Source: Euphorbia lathyris (lineage: Eukaryota; Streptophyta; Magnoliopsida; Malpighiales; Euphorbiaceae). Taken from it: a stretch of DNA of 64,000 nucleotides. Under the pieces are notes generated by a model. The model saw nothing but the letters and a program-made list of their open reading frames with translations. It was not told the origin of the DNA and made no database searches. The stretch's first letter is position 1. Every line of letters starts with the position of its first letter. The position numbers and the translations under genes are program-made. Positions 10,881 through 21,100 of the stretch are shown here, one piece after another. Where the stretch lies: NCBI RefSeq assembly GCF_963576675.1, contig NC_088911.1, positions 83,915,256 through 83,979,255 of the forward strand, written 5' to 3'.

Positions 10881-11665
10881 CTTGTGAAGCTGAAAGAGGA
10901 AAACAACCTTATTCTTATTGAATTGAATTAATTTGAAAGTAATACATTATCTGTTTATATAGGATTATAATTGCAAAATCTAAATTGTATACATTCTCTT
11001 ATTCACATTATAGGCAGATTGCCCCATCAGCTTTTTGATATTTGTCTTTCAACTGATTAATGACTAACTTTGAGCTTGAATCCTCTATTATACAGATCAT
11101 TGTAGATACTCTGCAATCCAAGCTTGAACTATCAATATAGTCCAAGATTCCCTCCTCAAGCTGAAGATTGCCTTTGCAAGAAAAGAAATTTCAATTTGGA
11201 TATCACTGCTTGTAGTTGAGAACCTGGTAAAACTTGGTCTTCAGTTTGTACATAGGGGTGTTTCTATAAATCCTTCCAAATACCGATTTCTAATAACATG
11301 AAAGTCAATGTCAATATGTTTAGTTTTTTTCATGAAAAACATGATTTGCTGCAATATAAATTGCAGCTTGATTGTTACAACATAATGGAATAATCAATTG
11401 GACTTTTAACTTGAATTCTCTAAGTAGGTAACTCAACCATTTCAATCCACACACTCTTGTGGCCATAGAAAGTATTTTGCTGCTCCCAAGTCCTTGATAG
11501 TAAAAGTCTTATCAAGTGATCGCTTAATCTCTATAATTAATTCTTCAAACGTGCCAGTAATCAATGCATCATCAACATAGATTACTATGCAAAATGGTCC
11601 TTCTAGAGTTGCTCTTATGTGAATGAGCCATTTACATCAGTTCAGCTTTTAAACAAAAAGTGCTT
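10881..11665 (-). pseudogene. Ty1/Copia relic (RT and RNase H remnants)
   Basis: On the minus strand the region at about 11560-11600 reads YVDDALITGT-like, the Copia reverse-transcriptase active-site box. At about 11300-11380 it reads CNNQAAIYIAANHVFHEKTK-like, the Copia RNase H segment, with stops and deletions between. The left part is non-coding and may be LTR. The relic lies between the two pathogen-related paralogues, so it entered after or during their duplication. It is heavily decayed and the borders are uncertain. Confidence 0.6.
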
Positions 11666-11909
11666 GAATTGAAATATAAAGGAAACAAAAATGCTAGATT
11701 ATGATTTTGATATTATGCTGAGCAAACGATTGTTACAATGATTAAAAAAAAACATACATAAAAGACTAGGAAGAGTAATTTAGAAATTCTGCTCTTTATT
11801 TTAATTAGAAAACAAAACATCAATTCTAAAATCATTAAAAGTTACATGTCTTGCATAGAACAATGCATCTTATTATTTTTTTAGGAAAAAAAAGAAAAGA
11901 AAATATTCT

Positions 11910-13125
11910 TCAGATCTTATTGGAGAACGGACATAGAGAATTGTGAGAATTCTTCAAAAGACCTCCAAATAGTTCAGCTGGATCATAGTATATTTCTACA
12001 TCTTCTGCTCTCATATGCTCATCAACCTGCATATTAAACAATTTAATTACAAAATTGAGTCTTTTACCTTCAATACTCAACATTTGAAGTACCTTTTGGT
12101 ATAAGTTAATTACCTTCATAACTCCAAGTCCATAAAATTGAAGCAATTGTCCAGTAGGAGGATGTTGTTTAAAAGGACCTTCAAAGTAACCCCAATGCCT
12201 GAATTTATAAGTAATCACCGGCGGTCCGCTGTAGACCTGAATGACTTCCCATGCGAAACCTCGAGGAAAGGCCGATCGAAAAGCATCATGCGATGTTTCA
12301 AAGCTTTCTTCTTCTTCTTTGTAATATTGAAATTCCTTTGGCAATGAGCTTTTCAGCAACGCATTGTAACTTCCTATCTTTAATGTCTCTTCTGCTGTCA
12401 ATCCTTCCCTTCCTGTATCCTTCTTATACTCATCAAATTTATGTATTTATGCTACTAACCCCATTCATAATTGAAATGGTTAAACTAATATTTTTAAAAA
12501 TTATAATTTTTTTTTGTCTCCATTGTTAAGAATTGTAAATTTATCTCTAACATATAAAATAATATTTTATGGTAAGATCAAATTTTCCTTTGTCTAATAG
12601 AACATTTTAACAAATTAGTTGTTTGATCATTACGTCGGACATTCTAAATAAGTTTTCACCTAAACTGAAAGTTGAGAGCAATTGAGAATTTTTACTGGCC
12701 AAAACCTTTCATCCACCATACCGAAAAACCTTAAGATATTAGGATTGAGCTTCTTTCAAGTTGGATGGAGGATGGTACGTACCGTTAACAATGAGGTTGA
12801 ACTTTTCAGGATTTATAGTTTTGAAATCCTGTAAGCAAGTCTTATGAGACAGCTCCATTTCCCATGACTTCACTGCATTTTGAACTACTTCTTCTAGTGA
12901 TCCTTTTGGCCATTCCTGCAAATTAATTAATTAATTAGAAGGTGGCTAGCTTAGCTAGGTTAATTTGAAGAAGATGAATTGTAAATTAACCCTGGTTCGG
13001 CCATCTTCAAAGAGCTTGTTCACAGCATCGAAAATAGGAGGACCTCCATGCCTCCACTTTGTTTCCTTTGTTTCTTCGTTCAAGATTGAACGATATTTAT
13101 CTCCTGCTTTTCCAACACTTTCCAT
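11910..13125 (-). CDS. Pathogen-related protein (barley type), paralogue B
   Basis: Four exons: 12991-13125 (ATG at 13125), 12783-12915, 12114-12412 and 11910-12026 (TGA), giving 227 residues. Exons 2 and 3 are exactly the same length (133 and 299 bp) as in paralogue A. Key segments are KWRHGGPPIFDAVNKLFEDG in exon 1, EWPKGSLEEVVQNAVKSWEM in exon 2, VYSGPPVITYKFRHWG then FEGPFKQHPPTGQ in exon 3, and RAEDVEIYYDPAELFGGLLK in exon 4. An in-frame ATG 36 bp upstream (13161) would add 12 basic residues. I chose 13125 because ESVGKAGDKYRS lines up with the start of paralogue A. Function is as for A: a soluble NTF2-like family protein linked to pathogen response in barley, biochemical role unknown. 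Confidence 0.9.
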
Positions 13126-13869
13126 TTTCCACTTCTTCTTCCTATCTCCATGTCTGTCCATCAGTATAGATATATATACTATTAAAATACAGATTCTGTT
13201 AAGATACAAAATATCAGAATGTACTGTCTTTTTTCTGAAAGTATATCATAATGTGCTGTTTAGATACAAATTTGACTAGTGTACTTTATGATAATTCAGA
13301 AAAAATATATAATTTTTCAGTATGTAATAAAGCCTAGATATGCAATAGATATCCAAAGATATAGATAGATACCAAAAGATATTAGAGTCACCAGAGGTTG
13401 TTGAAATAATGAACTTAGTCATTGATTTGGTTCATTGTATTATCCAAGAGTCATTTCTGTATCATTATCTGAAATAATGAATTTATAATTAATAGTCTTT
13501 AATTTGATTCATTGTATTATCCAACTGTATTTGTATTTATAGAGAGTTAATGTTGTTTAGCAAGAGTCATGTCTGTAATCTATAAATACCTATCAATACA
13601 AGTATTTTTCTCAAAAAAAAAAAAAAAAAAATACAAGTAGTAAGAGAATTAGAAGAGAATTTCTTCCAACAATTACCCCTGAAAGTCTATTAATTTGATC
13701 CAATAGAGGTAACTCTAATATCTTTTGGTACCTAAAGGGTTCGAGTTTAAAAATTTCCTTCATCTCCATAAATATAAATCCGACGCCAGTCCGCAAGTTT
13801 AAAATTAACCCATATTTATAAAATCCTGGATCTGCCACTGAATAAACGTAAATGATGAATCATGATCCT
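13126..13869. repeat. 5' flank of paralogue B with LTR-like direct repeats
   Basis: Upstream of the gene lies a TATATATAC stretch near 13169. Further right, two related segments with TTCATTGTATTATCCAA at about 13431-13447 and 13514-13530 are followed by CTATAAATACC near 13580 and an A-run of about 19 at 13614-13632. The layout (repeat, TATA box, A-run) resembles a small non-autonomous LTR element, but no terminal pair could be set. Confidence 0.35.
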
Positions 13870-14891
13870 TATCTGCTAAGGAATGAAAAGCCTGAAGAGA
13901 GTGAACTCAACTAGGTCTTCTTAAATGTTCCTAGGGATGTCATCTAAAGAATTTTGATTACTCAGAGAGAGGATAGTACGGTGATATTTTGTCAAATTGA
14001 CAACACCACAGAATACAATACAATACAATTGGCTAATGATAAGGATTACAGATTATTTTATATTCATGTTGAAGCAGATCATGTTATGATATATATGCAG
14101 TGTGGTGTGGTGTATCCTTTGCAGCGGCGGATTCAGGACTCCACGCTTGGAGGGGCTAATTTTAACATGAAAAGTGTAGATATATTTAATTTTTTATAAG
14201 TTGAATGTTAATTTTCTAAATTAAAACCCTTAAAGTATATTATTCTTTATAAATTGAATATTTAAATTGACATTTTGATTAAAGAAAAAATTAAATTGAA
14301 TTAATAATAATAATGAAAAAATATAATTAAATTAAGTAATAATATTGACATGGGAAAAAATGATTTAAGGAGAAAAATCATAATGAGATAAAATTATAAT
14401 TGGATAAAAACACATTTTGGGAGATTTAATGGAAAACATTCAATCAAAAAAATTAAAATTAATTAATAATAATAATGATTAAAAATGATACTTAGGTAAT
14501 ACATAGGACCAATTGGTCGTGGATGTGCCTTTAATTACCAATAAGACTAACTGTGCAAACTTAATTTTATGTTACATAATCACGTCAAATATTATAAATA
14601 CTAATTTTAACTATCTTGAGGGCTGCTCGGGGCTAAACCAATGTTCCTCAAGGGTGTTCCGGCAGGCCGAAGGGTCGGCCGACCCTCCCCACCCCTGATC
14701 CCTTGCCTTTTATGTACCTAACACCGAGGAAATTAGATTTTTGAATGAAAACGAACTATGAACCTAATATGAGGAATCTATAATGGTAATACCCGAAGGG
14801 TAGGAAGTAACTTTTCTAGCCATAATTTCGACGTATTTGTTCGGCTACTCTCTGTAGATGTGAACAAACTTGGTATAAATATCACTAGTAT
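13870..14891. repeat. Diverged copy of the 17-kb repeat, interrupted by an insertion
   Basis: The parts 13870-14096 and 14698-14891 match, with many differences, the contiguous stretch at about 17140-17525, including GGTAATACCCGAAGGGTAGG and the sequence before GAACAAACTTGGTATAAATA. The roughly 600 bp between (14097-14697) are absent from the 17-kb copy and look inserted. The insertion starts near GCAGCGGCGGATTCAGGA and ends near GGTCGGCCGACCCTCC, as in some plant DNA elements, but I could not pair its ends. Confidence 0.5.
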
Positions 14892-15337
14892 TTGATAATT
14901 TTTTTGTACACAAATTTAACATTTTAACATTTTTTAAATTTTATATCGTTTACATATAGTGATACTAATATTTTGTTTTAAAATAATTTAAATTTATAAA
15001 TGGTAAATAAATTAAAAAACATACCTTTATAATTGCTTGATATAGCGTTTGGAAGTTGTTGAAGTCATAATCTATTGTCCCAGTTGAATGTTTGCAAAGG
15101 TCATTCCTTTCCGTTCTTGTATAATATTTTTTTATATAATCTGCAATTTTAAAATATTTACTACACTTTGTGGCGATGTTTTTTTCAATCAAATTCTAGT
15201 TTTTCTCAAAATTCTTTTTCTCGTACTTTCTAATTTTTTTTGATAAATCCATGAATTTGAAATAAGCATGTCTTTTTTTTTAAATTTTATTTGGTTTATA
15301 CAGTAGTTTGGAGGTTTAAATATTGTGTTAATTATTA
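14892..15337. other. No recognisable feature
   Basis: AT-rich intergenic DNA. The 75-codon frame on the minus strand at 14965-15192 has no domain and is biased by AT content. Confidence 0.3.
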
Positions 15338-15869
15338 GGGCAAAGTACGAAAAAAATGCTTGTGGTTTACCTTATTTGCAAATAGAGGTATGTGGTTTAA
15401 AAGTTTGCAAATAGAGGTATGTGGTATGCTTTTTTTACAAAACAAGGTATTTAAAATTAAACTTTTAAGTAATCGATGACAATAAGAGCAGTTTTTATTT
15501 TTTTTTCAATTACATTTATATATTAACAAAACACAGATCCCAAAATCAAATTGCAACTTTATAAAATGAACTTAAATATCAATTTAATTCATAAACTGTC
15601 AGATTATTAAAAAACGTAAAATTCCACCATACTATTTATTGTTTGGATTTAGAAAGTTGTTTTTTTCGGGGGTTATGTTTTGTTGATATGTAAGTATAAT
15701 TTTTGTTAAGATAAAAATGTCTTTGTTTGTGATTAAAACTTAAATGTGTAATTGTAATACTTTGTTTTGTAAATAAAACATACCATAGACCTTTATTTGT
15801 GAACTTTTAAACCACATGCCTCTGTTTGCAAATTGGACAAACCACAAGCATTTTTTTCGTACTTTCCCC
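15338..15869. mobile_element. Mutator-like MITE, 532 bp
   Basis: A perfect 9-bp target-site duplication TAATTATTA lies at 15329-15337 and 15870-15878. Terminal inverted repeats start GGGCAAAGTACG and GGGGAAAGTACG and continue inwards for about 100 bp (AAAAAAATGCTTGTGGTTT, then GCAAATAGAGGTATGTGGTT and its partner). Long TIRs plus a 9-bp TSD indicate the Mutator (MULE) superfamily. No transposase is present. Confidence 0.88.
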
Positions 15870-15878
15870 TAATTATTA

Positions 15879-16041
15879 CAACAAAAAAATTAAATGTGTG
15901 TTATAATTTTTTTTCAGTTATATTAGTTTTATGCTATTTATTAAAGTTAATTGAATGAAATTTGAATGAATACTTACATATTTTTTTATCGTTATATAAT
16001 TTGTTTTCATTGGCATATTTTGTAAGTTATTTTATTATGTC

Positions 16042-16077
<36 letters not shown>

Positions 16078-16730
16078 CATTTCTATTGGTTTTAATGTTA
16101 TTTATTAAAGTTAAATGAATGAAATTTGAATGGATCCTTACATATTTGTTATAAATTTTTTTCAGTTATATTGGTTTTAATACTATTTATTAAAGTTAAA
16201 TAAAAAGAATTTGAATAGATCCTTACATATTTTTTCTGTTATATAATTTTTTTCTTTGAGATATTTTGTAAGTTATTTTTATATCTATTACTACATCCAT
16301 TCCCTTATATAAGTTATTATAGGGTATTACACACAAATTAAAAAATATATTGGTTAACTAAAAAAATCTCTCTCATGCTACTATTGGGGAATAAGCATTG
16401 GAATATTAAAAACACATGTACCAATACAATTTTTTTTTAATATCTGGACCAAAAAACTAAACTAAAAGTTCTTGGAATCCTAGAAGGACTTATATTTGGG
16501 GAAAAAAACGAATTTGATAGACTGATCTAGATAAGGGAATGAAATGAGTAATATAAATATAAATATAAATTTTTTCCAGTAATATTGGTTTTAGTGCTAT
16601 TTATTAAAGTTAAATGAATGAAATTTGAATGGATTCTTACATATTTTTTTATTGTTCAGATACTTGATTTTTTTCTTTTGTTACAACACAAACACAGAAA
16701 AGAAAGAAAGAAAAAAAAAAGAACAAAAAG
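15879..16730. repeat. Fourfold ATTTATTAAAGTTAAATGAA repeat and (AT)n tract
   Basis: A unit of about 65 bp, with TTTATTAAAGTTAAATGAAT then GAAATTTGAATGGATCCTTA and CATATTT, occurs at about 15932, 16092, 16180 and 16590. A pure (TA)n run of about 30 bp lies at 16046-16075. The first three units are roughly 90-160 bp apart, suggesting local unequal duplication. No gene is seen. Confidence 0.6.
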
Positions 16731-17330
16731 GATTAAGGAAAAAAAAAGTCCGAGGAAGAGTGATCTCAGCTAGGTCTTCCTGAATGCGCCTAGCAATGTC
16801 ATTTAAGGAATTTTGATTACTCGGAGAGGAAAATATGTGATATTTTGTCAAATTGATGACACCACAGAATACAATATAATATAGCTCGTTGATGATAAGG
16901 ATTACAGAAAAGAAAGAAAAAGAAAAAAATAAAAAGGATTAAGGAATGAGAAGCCTGAGGAAGAGTGATCTCAGCTAGGTCTTCCTGAATGCTCCTAGCA
17001 ATGTCATTTAAGGAATTTTGATTACTCGGAAAGTACGTGATGTTTTGTCAAATTGATGACACCACAGAATACAATATAATACAACTGGCTGATGATAAGG
17101 ATCACAGAAAGGAAAGAAAAGGAAAAGAACAAAAAGGATTAAAGAATGAGAAGCCTGAGGAAGAGTGATCTCGACTAGGTCTTACTGAATGCTCTTAGCA
17201 ATGTCATTTAAGGAATTTTGATTACTCAGAGAGGAAAGTACGTGATATTTTATCAAATTGATGACACCACAGAATACAATATAATATAACTGGCTGATGA
17301 TAAAGATTACAGATTATTTTATATTCATGT
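16731..17330. repeat. Three tandem repeats of about 200 bp
   Basis: Units begin at GATTAAGG near 16731, 16937 and GATTAAAG near 17137, giving spacings of 206 and 200 bp. Each has GAAGAGTGATCTCAGCTAGG (with variants), then GCAATGTCATTTAAGGAATT, TTGATTACTC, ACACCACAGAATACAATATA and a purine-rich linker of AAAGAAAG type. A fourth, diverged unit lies at 13870-14080. On the minus strand the conserved part reads SNQNSLNDIARSIQEDLAEI without a stop in the better copies. It may derive from an exon, but I do not recognise it. Confidence 0.75.
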
Positions 17331-18128
17331 TGAAGCATGCCTTTTATGTACCTGATATTGAGAAAATTAGATTTTTAAATGAAAACGAACTATGGACCTA
17401 ATCTGAGGAATTTATAAGAATGGTAATACCCGAAGGGTAGGAAGTAACCTTCCTAGCCATAATTTCGACATATTTGATCCGCTACTCTCAATAGATGTGA
17501 ACAAACTTGGTATAAATATCATTGAAAGCATAGCTTCCAACGAAATTGAGAAGATTTGTAGAAAGGTGAGAGACAGGATAAGAGCTCGGAGCTTGGGATA
17601 AATGGAATAGCTTCTTTACAATCGCTTTCGACAATCAAAAACCAAATGTCAATCTATCTAAATATCCCTCAAATTTCAACAGTAATGCACAAATATGTGT
17701 AATTCAACATAGTGAAAATTGTTAGCAGTGTTCCTATTCGACAAGGACTACAGATTATTTTATATTCATGATGAAGCAAATTATATTATGGATCATACTA
17801 CGCTTTGCCTTTCATGTAACCTGGTATTGAGGCGATTACATTTTTGAATGGAAATGAACGATACAGAAACAAAATTTACTGTAGGGATGATATTTCCAGT
17901 TCTTAAATCTATTTCTATTCTTTTACAAAATAAAATCCAATCAATAAATTCTGATTAAATGATGCTTAAGATCACATTATTTCATTTTGGCCAAAAATTA
18001 CCACTCCAACATCAATGTCATGTCAATCCCTCATATTTAGCAATTTATTTCATTAAACACATGAATACTATAATTTATCTTTTGTAAAGCCCTGAATGGT
18101 TGAATTTCACAGTTCACTCTGGTAATTC
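17331..18128. other. 3' flank of ALG2 with diverged repeat pieces
   Basis: 17331-17525 continues the segment shared with 14700-14891. About 17737-17860 holds a third, more diverged copy of the CAGATTATTTTATATTCATG piece. The rest is AT-rich and includes the ALG2 3' UTR. No gene is recognised. Confidence 0.4.
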
Positions 18129-21100
18129 TTAATCCTCCTTACTGCTTGCAACATTTACTAGGTACTCATTCAAATGCTGGCCAAAAATCTTGGTAGAAAA
18201 CGACTCTGTTACATGTCGATGTGCCTCGTTTCCCATAATTTTCGCCATCTGGGTATCTTGAATGAGTTTAGCCATTGCCAGAGAGAAATCTTTAGGAGTG
18301 GATTCACAAAGAAATCCTGTAACTCCATCCTTTACTGTTTCCACAGGACCCCCACTGTTGCATGCAATAACGGGCTTATGAGCTGCCATTGCCTCCAGAG
18401 GAACAATCCCGAAATGTTCGTCCTACATTCAATTCTATATTTTATCAACAAGATATCCTTAATTTGGTAATTTATGTCATCAGGTAATAATGATATTGCA
18501 CCTTTGGTGTATAAATGACGCAGAGACATTCAGAAAGAAGAGCATTCCTTTCAGCTGTTGAGCAAGACATTATGAATTTAACCCGATCCATCACCCCTTC
18601 TCTTGCTGCTAAGCTTTTCAGCTCCTCCAAGTATTCAACATTCTCTCTCAGCCGTTTATCATATCCACCTGAATCATGAAACAAAGTCAAAAACATGTTG
18701 TGAATGAAGCAAGAACAGCCAATTGAGCCAAATAAAGGAGTAGTTAAGGACCTTACCTGCAATAGTCAAAGTGGTATCAGCTAGATTGGAATTTTGAAGA
18801 GAATGCTCATCGAGGGTGCGTAGCATAGCAAAGGCTGAAACTGCTAATTCGATGTTCTTTTTCTTTTCATACCGATTTATGGACAGAAAATTCAATCTAC
18901 ACCACATAAGCACAAAAAAACAAAGAGAAATAAACATAACATTTCAAAAGCATGCACATAAATGAAGGATTCATGAGATTTGCAAATATGTTGGTTACTT
19001 ATAAGAATGTGGTTCCTCAAATTGGTCCACATTTACAGCAGGGTATAGAACAGCTGGTTGAATTCCTCGTGAATGGAGTTGGGTGAATGTCTTGGCAAAG
19101 GTAGATGCAGTAAATTTGCTATTAACAAGGATCATATCTGCCATTCCTGCAGGCTCCAAAAGCAATTTGATAACAGTCAGAAACATGGGAGATACAAGTC
19201 CTAAAACCTCGTTACAACCTGATAATAGGAAAGCGTACCAGTTGTAATTTCTTCCGCAAAGTCAATGGGTTTCCTATATAACCTCCGGAGAGAGGTAGTG
19301 TGTTGAGCTAGTAATAGGTCAGGGAAATGACAATAAAATACAACCTGGATACACAGACCATTCGTGAAATTCCATGTCGTCAAGAGCCTAAAAGCCACAG
19401 GTCAACTAGAAAATATATTCTACCTTTGTTGATTTTTTAAGTTTCAACAGGGGGATGACAATAGACACCTGATCTGCCAATATGACATCAAATGATGGAT
19501 ACAGGAACAGCATGCATAGAGCAACAAAAATACACCGCAAATATGCGCATAGTGCATGTAGACGATAAAATATGTGCCGAGGTAGAAAGGAACCATATAC
19601 ACTCACAGGGAAGATACCTGCAAAGGAAATTTAAGTTAATCTCAGTTTGGTACAGCATGTAAATTACTATAAGAACATCATGTAGAGTTATGGAGATGAG
19701 AATGGTTCAAGGTCTACATAAGCACAATCGTCACCTCAATTATCACTTCCCTGAAATGTATAAAGGAAAGAAGCTTCTTCTTTTTCTTTAAATAATTTCC
19801 ACTATTTTTCAATGGAACAGTTCTTTCTTTTACGAGGAATTACCATATAATCCTAAACTCAGCTTTAAGCAGGGTGAACTCGTATAGTTAGTCTTCTGCA
19901 ACATGCAACTGCAAAGATATGATGAAATACACAAATCATAGAACTGATATCTCATTGATCAATAAAATGCCACTTTTCTCTTCCTCAATCTTTGCAATAT
20001 GAAATCATGTTTGACGATCCTTCCCTGTTTTCACAAGTACATATTGGTTGAGCCCGTAACATTAATTTCTATAAAATCACAGGATTTTTCAGTAAATTAT
20101 ATTTTCTAAAATTCAAACTGACCAACTTAAAGACCAAGACAAATTAGAATATATTTTTCTAATCCATGAATACAAAACCTCAAACAACATAACCCATATT
20201 CTGAAATAATGACAACAAATAAATTAGGCTTAATCTATGTTGCACGGAAACTCTTATACACTAGAGTTTCCGCGTTTCATGTCCGTTTCCGTTCCGTTTC
20301 TTTTCCGTTTCCAATACCGTCTCCTAGCTATATTCTTTTAGAAATTGTCATGGAACCGTTTTAGCTAAAAGCTCGAGCTGATAGTTAAGGCCCAATCATA
20401 TATCTTATATTAATCTCCGACACACCCCCATACGCAAATGCCCATTGGGCTTGCAGCGTGCACAACACAGGCCCATCCCGCCATGTGTTTTATTAATTCC
20501 ACAAATTAATGAGGTTGCCGGGACTCGAACCCTCGACCGTTTGGTCATAGTGGCTCTGGTAAAAATGTCTCCGAGCTGTTCATTTGTGCCAATGTAGGCT
20601 GTAGCAATGATGTTCTCTTCTAGCTTTTCACGAACAAAGTGACAATCTATTTCAATGTGCTTAGTACGTTCATGGAACACTGGATTGGAAGCAATATGAA
20701 GCGCTGCTTGATTGTCACACCATAATTTTGCCGGAGTGGTGACGTCGAAACCAAGTTCGAAGAGGAGATGACGAATCCACATAATCTCACACACTGATTG
20801 AGACATCGCTCGGTATTCAGATTCTGCACTAGAGCGAGAAACAACATGTTGCTTCTTACTCTTCCAAGAAATTAAATTACCTCCAACAAAAACACAATAA
20901 CCGGTAGTGGATCTCCTATCATCTTTGTCTCCTGCCCAATCTGCATCGGAGAAACATTCAATCTGGGTATGACCATAATTCTTGTAAAGTAAGCCCCGGC
21001 CAGGAGTTCCCTTTAAGTAGCATAAGATCTGTACCAGTGCAGTCCAGTGATCAACAGTGGGAGATGACATAAACTGGCTAACAACACTGACAGAATAGGC

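Noticed and set aside
12138..12529. Plus-strand frames across the pathogen-related gene
   Set aside because: Shadows of exon 3 of the minus-strand gene.
16731..17330. CRISPR-like array
   Set aside because: The repeats are 200 bp long, without spacers of regular size, in a plant nuclear genome.
18174..18470. 98-codon plus-strand frame
   Set aside because: Antisense to the last ALG2 exon, whose minus-strand reading has clear GT4 motifs.
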